A DNA stretch of 64,000 nucleotides from Actinomycetes bacterium (lineage in GTDB: Bacteria > Actinomycetota > Thermoleophilia > RBG-16-64-13). How positions within the stretch are numbered: the stretch's first letter is position 1; each line of letters starts with the position of its first letter. The notes below the pieces were generated by a model. That model saw only the letters and a program-made list of their open reading frames with translations. It did no database searches and was not told where the DNA came from. The DNA is taken from positions 1 to 64,000 of the forward strand of contig JAGXFW010000023.1 in NCBI GenBank assembly GCA_024637035.1, in the 5' to 3' direction. This document shows positions 51,269-59,796 of this stretch, in pieces. A program made the position numbers and the translations under genes.

Positions 51269-52047
51269 GGCGACTGCTCACCATAATCGACTCTCCACAG
51301 GAACAAGCCGTGCGAGGGAGCGGTGAGGCCGGCTGCACATCGCGGGGCGCCGTTGAGCAGCCGTGATATGTCGTCGGCCGACCGGATGCCCCGTCCGACA
51401 TCGATCAGAGTACCAGCTATGGTGCGCACCATGTGCCTCATGAAGGTGTGCGACCTCACCTCGAGCCACAACACCGGCCCTCGGGCACGCCAACGGCAAC
51501 GCGTCAGGGTCCTTCGCATCACGACGTGCTGAGTCTCCGTGGGGGTGAAGGCGGTGAAGTCGTGGCTCCCTTCCATCGACTGGGCGGCGGCCGCCATCGC
51601 GGCAAGATCCAACGGACCGGGAACGTGCCACGAGTATGCCCGCCGAAACGGACTCGGCACCTCCTCGCGCCAGATGAAGTAGCGATAGCTGCGGGCGCAG
51701 GCATCTCGGCGCGCGTCGAAATCCGGCGAGGGTCTCACCCCTGTCACCGCCAGGCCCGGCGGGGTCAGTTGGTTGAGCGAGAGCAGCAACCGCCGGTGGG
51801 CCTCACCGTCGGTCAGGCCCCGCTTCACAAGCACCTGGTCCGGCACGGAGAAACCGGCCACCTGCCGTCGGGCGTGCACGCCGGCATCCGTTCGACCGGC
51901 GACGGTCAACTGGACATCGGTGCCGAGCACCGTGCGAAGCGCGCCCTGGAGGCTCTCCTCGACACTGGGTAGACCGGGCTGCCGCGCCCACCCGCTGAAG
52001 CAACCGCCATCGTATTGCAGATCCATACGGTACGTGACGGTCGCCAT
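51265..52047 (-). CDS. truA: tRNA pseudouridine(38-40) synthase TruA
   Basis: Modifies U38-U40 in the tRNA anticodon arm; 260 residues. The catalytic Asp is in VAGRTDAGVHA; YDGGCFSGWARQ, ARSYRYFIWR and FMRHMVRTIAGTL are family signatures. The ATG at 52045-52047 is seven bases after ecfT and has only a weak ribosome binding site, so coupling to ecfT is likely. Confidence 0.96.
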   Translation of the reverse strand: MATVTYRMDLQYDGGCFSGWARQPGLPSVEESLQGALRTVLGTDVQLTVAGRTDAGVHARRQVAGFSVPDQVLVKRGLTDGEAHRRLLLSLNQLTPPGLAVTGVRPSPDFDARRDACARSYRYFIWREEVPSPFRRAYSWHVPGPLDLAAMAAAAQSMEGSHDFTAFTPTETQHVVMRRTLTRCRWRARGPVLWLEVRSHTFMRHMVRTIAGTLIDVGRGIRSADDISRLLNGAPRCAAGLTAPSHGLFLWRVDYGEQSP

Positions 52048-52054
52048 GGCCGTC

Positions 52055-52870
52055 TCACGCCCCCCACAGGCGGCCGACGGAAAGGGCCGCAACGAACCAG
52101 ACGACGAGTGCCACGGACGCCAGCATGTCGCCTGCGCCAGCCTTGAGTTCACGGTATCGGGTCCTACCCACCGCCCCCCGGTAGCAGCGACTCGTCATGG
52201 CAACCGCTAGATCGTCGGCACGGCGGAAGCTGAGCACGAAGAGGGGCACCACCAGAGGGAGCACCGCGTCGGCCAACCGGCGCGGATCTCGCAGAGAGAG
52301 GTCGGCACCCCGCGCCTTCTGAGCCTTGATGAGATCGTCGAGTTCTCGCAAGAGGGTGGGGATGAAGCGCAGGGCGATGGTCATCATGAGCGCGATCTCG
52401 TGGCTCGGCACGCCCACGCGACGCAGCGGGCCCAGAAGCCACTCGATCCCATCGGTGAGGGCGACCGGGGCGGTCGTAAGAGTGAGCGCGGCGCTCGAGA
52501 CCAGCAGCATCCCCAAGCGCATGGTGAGGAACCCGCCCCGGCTCAGACCCTCCCTCGTGATCGAGAACGGGCCCAAGCCCACCACCGGTTCTCCTGGGAA
52601 GCTGAACGCCTGTATGACGAACGTGAGGACCAGTAGGATCAGCAGAGGGCGCAGCGAGCGCCACAGATAAACGGCGGGAACACCGGCCAACGCCAGGACG
52701 ACCGCCAACCCTGCTGCGAGTATGCCCACGCCCGACCACCCCTCGATCGCGAAGAGGGCCACCGCGAAAGCGAGCGTCGCGACCAGTTTTGTCCTGGGGT
52801 CGAGCCCATGCACGGGCGACTCACCCGGGATGAACTGGCCGATGGGGATGGTGAGGCCCGGTCCGCTCAC
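52055..52870 (-). CDS. ecfT: Energy-coupling factor transporter transmembrane protein EcfT
   Basis: Scaffold subunit of an ECF vitamin/metal importer, 271 residues with five to six helices. The coupling-helix motif QKARGADL (Ala-Arg-Gly) is present, and a second one is probably in MTSRCYRG. The GTG start overlaps the ecfA stop as GTGA. No substrate-binding EcfS is near, so this is the shared (group II) module that pairs with S components encoded elsewhere. Confidence 0.94.
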   Translation of the reverse strand: MSGPGLTIPIGQFIPGESPVHGLDPRTKLVATLAFAVALFAIEGWSGVGILAAGLAVVLALAGVPAVYLWRSLRPLLILLVLTFVIQAFSFPGEPVVGLGPFSITREGLSRGGFLTMRLGMLLVSSAALTLTTAPVALTDGIEWLLGPLRRVGVPSHEIALMMTIALRFIPTLLRELDDLIKAQKARGADLSLRDPRRLADAVLPLVVPLFVLSFRRADDLAVAMTSRCYRGAVGRTRYRELKAGAGDMLASVALVVWFVAALSVGRLWGA

Positions 52871-54798
52871 GAGGGATCCCTGTTCCCAAGCCACTGGGAC
52901 AAGCCTTTGCCCTCGACGACCGCGTCAACGCTTCGGGCACCGAGTCGACGGGCTACCTGGGCAGCGAGCGGTGGCCGCAGCCCCGCCCGCTCGAGGGTGT
53001 CGAAGTCTGAGAGTACGCGGGCGGCCGGGCCCGTGGCCTCGATGCGTCCGTGCCGCAAGATGACGACTCGGTCGGCGACCTCCGCGGCTTCATCCATGTC
53101 GTGAGTACTCAGCAGCAGGGTACGGGGGCCGGAGGCGCCATCGGCGCGGCCCCGTGAGGTGCCGTCGCCTCGTACTCCCGCTTTCGAACGTGCGCCCGCC
53201 GCTTCGCCGGCTGCCCACGCCGCGAGCAACTCAATCAGGTGACGTCTGGCCAGCGGATCCAACCCGGCGCCGGGCTCGTCGAGTACCAGCAAGGCTGGAT
53301 CGAGGGACATGATCCCTGCGAGCGCCACCCTCCGGCGCTCGCCCATCGAGAGGCCGTGCGGAGCGCGAGGCCCGAACTCCTGTACGTCGAGTCCGACAGC
53401 GCTCATCGCCCACTTCACTCGAGCCTCGAGTGCCGCGCCCTCAACTCCGCGGAGCCGCGGAGCGACGGCGACATCCTCCCAGACCGTGCCCTTGAAGAGC
53501 TGTGCCTCGGGGCGCTGGAAGACCATGCCCACCTCGCCGGCCAGGGGGCGCGCACGCCCCGACCATTCTCGAACGCCGGCTGTAGGCTTGAGCAACCCGG
53601 CGAGAGTCTGCAGGAGCGTGCTCTTGCCCGAAGCGGTCGCTCCAAGGACCGCGGTGACAGACCCTTCCTCGATCGTGAGGTCCACCGCCTCGAGGCCCCG
53701 CCGCTCGAGTGAGGTGCCCCGGTTGTACACTACGGAGACGGCACTGAGCGTCACCACCGGCCTGTCCGCCTGCGGTCCCGCCGCCCGTCCCCCGCCCGGG
53801 GACACACCCTGAGGCAAGCCTTGAGTCACATCCGGGGGCACGCCCTGAGACACACCCGGAGACACGGCCGGTGTCCCGGTGCTCCCGATATCGGGCCCCC
53901 CCGGCGACTGCGGCCGGCCTGGCGGCGCACCTTCGCCCGAGCGCGCCCCGCCCAAGACCCCGACAAGCTCGTCCTCGGTCACGGGTAGGTCGGCGAGCGG
54001 GACTTCGCCAAGGACTTCTCTAGCAAGAGCCATCGCCGGTGGCGTGCCCAGCGGCAACTCCTTGAAGGCGCCCAGCGAGAAGAAACTGCGAGCGTCTCCC
54101 AGATACGCGCGTCGCCCCCCATCGAGCGCAAGAAGCCGGTCGGCCTCGAGAGCCTCCCCCATGTGCTGCGTGATCATGACCACGCCCACGCCTCGTCGTG
54201 TCAGGGCGCGAACGAAGTCCAGCACCTCCTCCCGACCAGCGGCGTCCAGCATCGAGGTGGGCTCGTCGAGCACGAGCAAGGTGGGCTCGAGCACCAGGAC
54301 TCCGGCCAACGCGAGTCGCTGCTTCTGGCCTCCCGAGAGCAGGTGGGGCTCGGTCGCCTCTTCACCCGCGAGCCCGACAACTTCGAGCACATCTGCCACT
54401 CTCCGGAGCATCTCATCCCGAGGCACCCCGAGGTTCTCGAGGCCGAAGGCCACGTCGTCTTCGACGCTCGCGCCCACTATCTGGTCTTCCGGATCCTGGA
54501 AGAGCAGGCCGACGTTGGAGCGGATAGGCCAAAGGGAGTCGGGGTCGGCCGTGTTCCGACCATCGACGAGTACCTCACCCGAGGCGGGTTCGAGTAGCCC
54601 GTTGCACAGACGGGCGAGCGTGCTCTTTCCCGAGCCGTTGCCGCCCACGACCGCGAGCAACTCACCGCGCCCGACTTCGAAGTCGAGTCCGTCAAGGGCG
54701 AGAGGGCGGTCCTCCCGGTAACGGAAGGACACCCCTCTAAAGCACAGCGCCGGGACCACGAGGGTCCCGGCGCCGGCAGTCTCCTGGGCTATAGTCAC
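52867..54798 (-). CDS. Fused ECF transporter ATPases (EcfA1-EcfA2 in one chain)
   Basis: 643 residues with two complete ABC domains. Domain 1 (about 12-245): Walker A GGNGSGKST (52-60), signature LLSGGQKQR and LVLDEPTSMLD. Domain 2 (about 347-592): Walker A LGATASGKST, signature GLSMGERRR (482-490) and LVLDEPGAGLD. A 60-residue Gly/Pro linker (285-346) contains degenerate SPG/QGV/PPD repeats, and domain 2 has a low-complexity insert (about 530-557) before its switch His (STHDMDE). Many bacteria encode two separate ecfA genes at this position. The GTG start lies 10 bp after rplQ. Confidence 0.93.
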   Translation of the reverse strand: MTIAQETAGAGTLVVPALCFRGVSFRYREDRPLALDGLDFEVGRGELLAVVGGNGSGKSTLARLCNGLLEPASGEVLVDGRNTADPDSLWPIRSNVGLLFQDPEDQIVGASVEDDVAFGLENLGVPRDEMLRRVADVLEVVGLAGEEATEPHLLSGGQKQRLALAGVLVLEPTLLVLDEPTSMLDAAGREEVLDFVRALTRRGVGVVMITQHMGEALEADRLLALDGGRRAYLGDARSFFSLGAFKELPLGTPPAMALAREVLGEVPLADLPVTEDELVGVLGGARSGEGAPPGRPQSPGGPDIGSTGTPAVSPGVSQGVPPDVTQGLPQGVSPGGGRAAGPQADRPVVTLSAVSVVYNRGTSLERRGLEAVDLTIEEGSVTAVLGATASGKSTLLQTLAGLLKPTAGVREWSGRARPLAGEVGMVFQRPEAQLFKGTVWEDVAVAPRLRGVEGAALEARVKWAMSAVGLDVQEFGPRAPHGLSMGERRRVALAGIMSLDPALLVLDEPGAGLDPLARRHLIELLAAWAAGEAAGARSKAGVRGDGTSRGRADGASGPRTLLLSTHDMDEAAEVADRVVILRHGRIEATGPAARVLSDFDTLERAGLRPPLAAQVARRLGARSVDAVVEGKGLSQWLGNRDPS

Positions 54799-54808
54799 CC
54801 GAGCCCTC

Positions 54809-55159
54809 TTAGACGAGCTCCAGATAGACCATCTCCGCGGCATCGCCAGCCCGCGGGCCGAGCTTCAGGATGCGGGTGTAGCCGCCCTGACGCTCCGCAT
54901 AGCGCGGCGCGATGTCGTTGAACAACGCGTATGAGATCTTCTTGTTCCTCAACATGCTGATGGCCGTCCGCCTGGAGTGCAGATCGCCGGCCTTGCCCAT
55001 GGTGATCGCCTTCTCGACAAGGGGCTTGACCTCCTTGGCTTTCGCCTCGGTGGTCTTCACACGTCCATGCTCGAGCACCGAGCAGGCGAGGTTGGCCAGC
55101 ATCTGCCGGCGGTGGCTCGGCTGGATGCCGAACCTCCTCCCTTTCCTCTGATGCCTCAC
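54809..55159 (-). CDS. rplQ: Ribosomal protein L17
   Basis: 50S protein bL17 of 116 residues (RHQRKGRRFGIQPSHRR; RTAISMLRNKK). GTG start with GAGGAG upstream, one base after the rpoA stop. Last ribosomal gene of the alpha cluster before the ECF module. Confidence 0.98.
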   Translation of the reverse strand: MRHQRKGRRFGIQPSHRRQMLANLACSVLEHGRVKTTEAKAKEVKPLVEKAITMGKAGDLHSRRTAISMLRNKKISYALFNDIAPRYAERQGGYTRILKLGPRAGDAAEMVYLELV

Positions 55160-55160
55160 G

Positions 55161-56105
55161 CTACTCTCCTCTGAGCTTCAGGTCCCGCTCGGCAAGACGT
55201 TCGCGCACCTCTTCGATGCTCTTCTTGCCGAAATTGGGGATGTTCAACAGTTCGGCCTCGGTGCGCGCGACCAGATCAGCGACGGTCTCGACACCCTCAC
55301 GCTTGAGGCAGTTGTACGAGCGGACTCCGAGTTCGAGTTCCTCGATGAGTACGTCGTCCAAGCCACCGGATGTGGGCTCCAAGACACCAAGATACAGCGG
55401 CTCTTGGTCGCGCATCACGATGCGGTCCTCGTCGGCGAAGATGGCAAGCTGATCCATCAACATGGTAGCGGCCTGCTCAAGGCACATCCTCGGGTCGACT
55501 GCGCCGTTGGTCTCGACCTCGAGTGTCAGCTTGTCGAAGTTCTGCCACTGTCCGACCCGGGCGGGTTCGACCTTGTACGAGACCCGGGTCACGGGGGAGA
55601 AGATCGAATCCACGGGGATCACGCCGAGGATGGTCTCATCGGTCTTGTTGTCGTCGGACGAGACGTAGCCCCGTCCGCGGCGCACCCAGATCAGCATCTC
55701 GAGCCGCGCACCCTCCTCGAGGGTGACGATCGGAGCTGCCGGGTTGATGATCTCCAGATTCGCCGTCGCGGCGATATCGCCCGCGGTGACTACCCCGGGA
55801 CCGTCCTTGACCAGCTCCACGTCGATCTCATCGTCCTCTCCGTGCAAGACGAAGATGACCTTCTTGAGATTGAGGATGAGGTCGGTGACGTCCTCTTTGA
55901 CGCCTTTGATGGTGGAGAACTCGTGGGCGACGCCCTCGATCTTCACGGCCGAAGCCGCAGCACCCTCGAGTGAGGAGAGCAGCACCCGGCGCAGGGAGTT
56001 CCCAAAGGTGTATCCGAATCCGCGGTCAAGCGGTTCCACGACGAAAACGCCGTGGTTATCAGTCACCTGTTCCATAGTGATCTTGGGAGAATGGAAGTCT
56101 AGCAA
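55161..56105 (-). CDS. rpoA: RNA polymerase alpha subunit
   Basis: 314 residues. The N-terminal domain (1-230) dimerises and starts core assembly (EPLDRGFGYTFGNSLRRVLLSS). The C-terminal domain (about 248-305, ELGVRSYNCLKREGV and IPNFGKKSIEEV) binds UP elements and activators. The start is a TTG five bases after AGGAGG. It lies in the standard rpsM-rpsK-rpsD-rpoA-rplQ order. Confidence 0.98.
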   Translation of the reverse strand: MLDFHSPKITMEQVTDNHGVFVVEPLDRGFGYTFGNSLRRVLLSSLEGAAASAVKIEGVAHEFSTIKGVKEDVTDLILNLKKVIFVLHGEDDEIDVELVKDGPGVVTAGDIAATANLEIINPAAPIVTLEEGARLEMLIWVRRGRGYVSSDDNKTDETILGVIPVDSIFSPVTRVSYKVEPARVGQWQNFDKLTLEVETNGAVDPRMCLEQAATMLMDQLAIFADEDRIVMRDQEPLYLGVLEPTSGGLDDVLIEELELGVRSYNCLKREGVETVADLVARTEAELLNIPNFGKKSIEEVRERLAERDLKLRGE

Positions 56106-56173
56106 TCAGTCCTCCTGGTCCACGTTCGGCGGTTCGTCCGCGTTACGTGGTCATCAATTCCTAGCCGGCCTCT

Positions 56174-56800
56174 TTACTTCGAGTACAACTCGATAATGAG
56201 CTGTTCCTGCACCGGTGCGTCAATATCGGCCCGTTCAGGAAGGCGCAGCACCTTGCCCGTCAGGTTGTCATGGTCGGCCTGCAGCCAGGCGGGTACCGCC
56301 GCGGTGAGGTCGGTGGCCTCCTCGATCACAGCCTTGAGTCCTTCCTTGGTCGCGACAGCGCTGATGATCTGATCAGGCTGCACGCGGTACGAAGGGATAT
56401 TCACCCGACGCCCGTCGACGAGGAAATGGCCGTGAAGGATGAGCTGCCTCGCCTGCCGGCGCGACGCGCCGAACCCGAGCCGGTACACCACGTTATCGAG
56501 GCGCAGCTCGAGCAGTCGGAGCAGGTTCTCGCCGGTGATGCCTGGCTGGCGATGAGCCGTGTGGTAGTAGTTGCGGAACTGCTTCTCGAGCAGCCCGTAG
56601 TAACGCCGCGTCTTCTGCTTCTCACGCAGCTGGAGAAGGTACTCTGAACTCTTGCGCCGACGTCCGCGGCCATGTTCTCCCGGCGGGTAGGCGCGCCTAT
56701 CGACCGCACACTTATCGGTGTGGCAGCGCTCGCCCTTCAGGAACAGTTTGCCGCCTTCGCGGCGACACTGCTTACATTGAGGTGACGTATCTCGTGCCAT
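56174..56800 (-). CDS. rpsD: Ribosomal protein S4 (zinc-binding form)
   Basis: 30S assembly protein uS4 of 208 residues. Cysteines 9, 12, 26 and 31 mark the zinc-containing form. [20 protein letters not shown] is the S4 RNA-binding motif. The ATG at 56798-56800 (MARDTSPQC) gives the standard length. Confidence 0.98.
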   Translation of the reverse strand: MARDTSPQCKQCRREGGKLFLKGERCHTDKCAVDRRAYPPGEHGRGRRRKSSEYLLQLREKQKTRRYYGLLEKQFRNYYHTAHRQPGITGENLLRLLELRLDNVVYRLGFGASRRQARQLILHGHFLVDGRRVNIPSYRVQPDQIISAVATKEGLKAVIEEATDLTAAVPAWLQADHDNLTGKVLRLPERADIDAPVQEQLIIELYSK

Positions 56801-56810
56801 ATCGCCTCCC

Positions 56811-57215
56811 CTAGACCCGGCGGCGCTTCTTGGCGCGGCAACCGTTGTGGGGGATGGGCGTGACATCCTTGACTCCCGCCACTTCCAAGCCTGCGGCCTG
56901 AAGCGAGCGGATAGCGGTCTCGCGACCGCTGCCGGGACCCTTCACGAACACATCGACCTTCTGTAGGCCGTGCTCCATGCCGGCTCGTGCGGCTTTCTCG
57001 GCAGTGACCTGCGCGGCGAACGGAGTCGATTTACGCGACCCCTTGAACCCGGCGACACCGGCGCTCGCCCAGGAGATGACGTTGCCCTCCTTGTCGGTGA
57101 GCGTCACCACGGTGTTGTTGAAAGATGTCTTGATGTACGCGTTGCCGAGCGCGATGTTCTTGCGCACCTTGCGGCGCCGAACACGCGGCCCTCCACGCTT
57201 GACTGGCTTCGCCAT
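56811..57215 (-). CDS. rpsK: Ribosomal protein S11
   Basis: 30S platform protein uS11 of 134 residues ([37 protein letters not shown]). Ordinary length and context, 10 bp before rpsD in transcription order. Confidence 0.98.
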   Translation of the reverse strand: MAKPVKRGGPRVRRRKVRKNIALGNAYIKTSFNNTVVTLTDKEGNVISWASAGVAGFKGSRKSTPFAAQVTAEKAARAGMEHGLQKVDVFVKGPGSGRETAIRSLQAAGLEVAGVKDVTPIPHNGCRAKKRRRV

Positions 57216-57263
57216 ATACTTGACTCCCGTTGGTACGATTCCGGATCGACGGTCAGACCGTGA

Positions 57264-57638
57264 TCAACGGACCTTCTTCTTGACACCCACGGTGGGCCGG
57301 TGACCCTTCCGCACACGCGCATTGGTCTTCGTGCGCTGCCCGCGGACAGGCATGCCGCGCCGATGGCGGATACCCCGGTAGCACCCGATCTCCATCAGGC
57401 GCTTGATGTTCTGACTGCGCTCGCGACGGAGGTCGCCCTCCACGAGCACGTTCTCATCGATATAGGCCCGCAGACGGACCTCTTCATCCTCCGTGAGATC
57501 CTTGACGTACGTGTCGGGGTCTATCCCAACGGCCGTCAAGGCTTTGTTGGAGGTGGTCCGCCCGATGCCGTAGACATAGGTGAGACCGATCTCCACACGT
57601 TTCTCGCGGGGGATCGTGACTCCAGCGATACGCGCCAT
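57264..57638 (-). CDS. rpsM: Ribosomal protein S13
   Basis: 30S head protein uS13 of 124 residues ([38 protein letters not shown]). The tail contacts P-site tRNA. ATG start, about 14 bp after rpmJ. Confidence 0.98.
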   Translation of the reverse strand: MARIAGVTIPREKRVEIGLTYVYGIGRTTSNKALTAVGIDPDTYVKDLTEDEEVRLRAYIDENVLVEGDLRRERSQNIKRLMEIGCYRGIRHRRGMPVRGQRTKTNARVRKGHRPTVGVKKKVR

Positions 57639-57652
57639 ACTCTACTCCCCGA

Positions 57653-57766
57653 TCAACCCTGCCGCTGCTTGTGACGCGGGTTCTGGCATATCACCAGTAC
57701 CGTGCCCTTGCGGCGGATCACTTTGCACTTCTCGCACATCGGCTTAACCGACGCTCTGACCTTCAT
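57653..57766 (-). CDS. rpmJ: Ribosomal protein L36 (zinc-binding form)
   Basis: bL36 of 37 residues; CEKC, a later Cys and His (CQNPRH) make the zinc site. ATG at 57764-57766. An in-frame ATG about 80 bp upstream with a better Shine-Dalgarno (GGAGG) would give an unusual 28-residue N-terminal extension, which I consider unlikely. It follows infA after an unusually long structured spacer. Confidence 0.96.
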   Translation of the reverse strand: MKVRASVKPMCEKCKVIRRKGTVLVICQNPRHKQRQG

Positions 57767-57870
57767 AGTCGTCTCAACCCTCTCGAACGGGCGGGCACGC
57801 GTCGGCGCCGCCTTGATACTCGACTGGGTACTCTCATATGGGTCCATCAACCTCCATCAAGCAGCCGCAT

Positions 57871-57983
57871 CTCGGGACTTCCCGAGCGGAGAACTGACAG
57901 ACCTTGATCAACAGCCTCGGGCTATCGAGGCCGATTGTTGCCGCCGCGTCGGCGTAACACGAAGGCTACCTTCGGTGTACGCC
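57871..57983 (-). other. Three consecutive hairpins in the infA-rpmJ spacer
   Basis: The 246-bp gap holds: 57951-57983, about 14 paired bases with two bulges and a 3-base loop; 57914-57931, a 6-bp stem GCCTCG/CGAGGC; and 57871-57886, 7-bp arms CTCGGGA/TCCCGAG almost without loop. No T-runs, tRNA signature or convincing open frame is seen. A structured leader or attenuator for rpmJ-rpsM is possible. Confidence 0.55.
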
Positions 57984-58012
57984 GGTTGACCACTCACCCA
58001 GCGAGCGAGCGA

Positions 58013-58234
58013 TCACTTGTAGCGATACGTGATCCTACCGCGGGTCAGGTCGTAAGGGGACAACTCCACCTTCACCCTGTCTCCCGGGAGGATGCGGATG
58101 TAGTGCATGCGCATCTTTCCTGAGATGTGGGCCAACAGTTCGTGGTCGTTGTCCAACTTCACCCGGAACACCGTGTTCGGCAAGGCCTCGAGCACCTCGC
58201 CCTCTAGTTCTATCGCATCGTCTTTAGGAGACAC
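58013..58234 (-). CDS. infA: Translation initiation factor IF-1
   Basis: OB-fold factor of 73 residues binding the 30S A site ([39 protein letters not shown]). GTG start (58232-58234) with GGGAAG upstream. An in-frame ATG lying further upstream would extend it beyond family length. Confidence 0.97.
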   Translation of the reverse strand: MSPKDDAIELEGEVLEALPNTVFRVKLDNDHELLAHISGKMRMHYIRILPGDRVKVELSPYDLTRGRITYRYK

Positions 58235-58299
58235 TTTGCTTCCCGCACCTCTTCTCTTTGTTGCAGGCACCCACAACCCGCTTCGGGCGCCGACCGCCT

Positions 58300-58308
58300 A
58301 TATTAGCA
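58300..58308 (-). promoter_or_regulatory. Possible extended -10 promoter of infA
   Basis: TGC-TAATAT on the minus strand (4 of 6 plus the TGn extension) in the 107-bp map-infA gap. No good -35 at normal spacing. Predicted leader about 60 nt. Confidence 0.3.
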
Positions 58309-58341
58309 CAAGGCCGGCGTTACGACCCTCGTCAAGCCCAC

Positions 58342-59085
58342 TCATGCAGTGAGGATCCGGGGACCGTCGCTCGTCACCGCGACGGTGTGCTCGAAATGGG
58401 CTGAGAGAGCACCGTCCTCGGTGTAGATGGACCACGTATCGGCCCCTACCTCCACCTCGAAACCGCCGGCGTTCACCATCGGTTCGATGGCGAAAACCAT
58501 ACCCTCGGCGATGCGAGCCCCGTGTCCCGCTGTGCCGAAGTTCGGTATCTGCGGGTCTTCGTGCATCTGCCGACCCACCCCGTGGCCCACAAGGCTGCGC
58601 ACCACCGAGAAGCCACGGGCCTCTACGTGGGCCTGCACCGCGTGCCCGATGTCGCCGATGCGCTTGCCCGGCACACACTGCTGCACACCGAGCATGAGCG
58701 ACTCCCGGGTCGCAGTCATCAGCGAGCGGGCCTCCTCCGAGACTTCGCCCACCGCCGCGGTGACAGCCGCATCAGCAATGAAGCCTTCGAAGGTCACACC
58801 CACGTCGATGCCCAGGATGTCGCCCTCTTTGAGTCGGGTGAACCCGGGGATGCCATGCACCACCATGTCGTTGGGAGACGCGCAGATCGACCCGGGAAAG
58901 CCGCGGTACCCCTTGAAGGTGGGGATGCCGCCGCGGGCGCGGATGAACTCCTCGGCCAACTCATCCAGATCACGTGTCTGCACGCCGGGTACCGCCCGAG
59001 TCTCAAGCAGATCCAGACACCCGCGCACTATCTCCCCGGCTCGGGCGATCATCTCGATCTCCGCGGGTGTCTTCCGGATGATCAA
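58342..59085 (-). CDS. map: Methionine aminopeptidase, type I
   Basis: Removes N-terminal Met; 247 residues. The five metal ligands are recognisable in GIDVGVTFEGFIADAA (two Asp), GHGVGRQMHEDP (His), AIEPMV (Glu) and the Glu in YTEDGALSAHFEHT. Lies in the standard secY-adk-map-infA order, 10 bp after adk. Confidence 0.97.
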   Translation of the reverse strand: MIIRKTPAEIEMIARAGEIVRGCLDLLETRAVPGVQTRDLDELAEEFIRARGGIPTFKGYRGFPGSICASPNDMVVHGIPGFTRLKEGDILGIDVGVTFEGFIADAAVTAAVGEVSEEARSLMTATRESLMLGVQQCVPGKRIGDIGHAVQAHVEARGFSVVRSLVGHGVGRQMHEDPQIPNFGTAGHGARIAEGMVFAIEPMVNAGGFEVEVGADTWSIYTEDGALSAHFEHTVAVTSDGPRILTA

Positions 59086-59095
59086 AGACGCACCC

Positions 59096-59752
59096 TCACG
59101 GCCGACCGATCGCCTCCTTCAGGTGATCGTACACCTGACCAGGAGACTGCTCGCCGTCGATGCGCGCGAGTACACCCTGGCCGTCGTAGTACGCGATCAG
59201 GGGCTCGGTTTGCTGAGAATAGACGGTCAGGCGGTTGCGCACGGTGGCCTCGCTGTCGTCGTCCCGCTGGTAGAGTTCGCCACCGCACTTGTCGCACACG
59301 CCTTCTTGGGCGGGTGGGCTGAAGACCATGTGGAACGGCACCTGGCAGTCGCGGCAGATACGACGACCGGTGAGCCGGCGCACCAACTCGTCCTCGTCCA
59401 CCAGGATCGCGAGCGCCTTCGAGACGCCCCGCCCGATGGTGGCCAAGGTGTCGTCGAGTGCCTCCGCTTGTGGGATCGTGCGTGGGAACCCGTCGAGAAG
59501 GAAGCCGTCGGCCGTGTCGGGTTCTTGCAGACGATCCTTCACGATGCCGATCACCACGGAATCGGGCACGAGTTCGCCCGCGTCCATGTACCGCTTTGCC
59601 TCGAGGCCCATGGCGGTCTGGTTCTTGAGTGCCGCCCGCAGCATGTCGCCTGTGGAGATGTGCGGAATCGAGTAGTCCTCGACTATCCGCGACGCTTGCG
59701 TGCCTTTCCCGGCCCCAGGCGGGCCCAACAGAATCAGATCGAACTGCGCCAT
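59096..59752 (-). CDS. adk: Adenylate kinase (zinc-lid form)
   Basis: Interconverts ATP, ADP and AMP; 218 residues. The P-loop GPPGAGKGT and GFPRTIPQA are intact. The long lid has four cysteines (CRDC, CDKC), the zinc-binding type common in Gram-positive bacteria. I use the ATG at 59750-59752 (MAQFDLI), eight bases after a G-rich ribosome binding site, over one six codons upstream. Confidence 0.97.
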   Translation of the reverse strand: MAQFDLILLGPPGAGKGTQASRIVEDYSIPHISTGDMLRAALKNQTAMGLEAKRYMDAGELVPDSVVIGIVKDRLQEPDTADGFLLDGFPRTIPQAEALDDTLATIGRGVSKALAILVDEDELVRRLTGRRICRDCQVPFHMVFSPPAQEGVCDKCGGELYQRDDDSEATVRNRLTVYSQQTEPLIAYYDGQGVLARIDGEQSPGQVYDHLKEAIGRP

Positions 59753-59796
59753 CCCAACAACCCCCTTCATCCGTCTACCGGGTAGTCCGCCGTCGG

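Noticed and set aside
57767-57850. An L36 with a 28-residue N-terminal extension starting near 57850
   Set aside because: Although a GGAGG lies upstream, L36 proteins are 37-38 residues and the internal ATG gives exactly that; the extension has no family resemblance.
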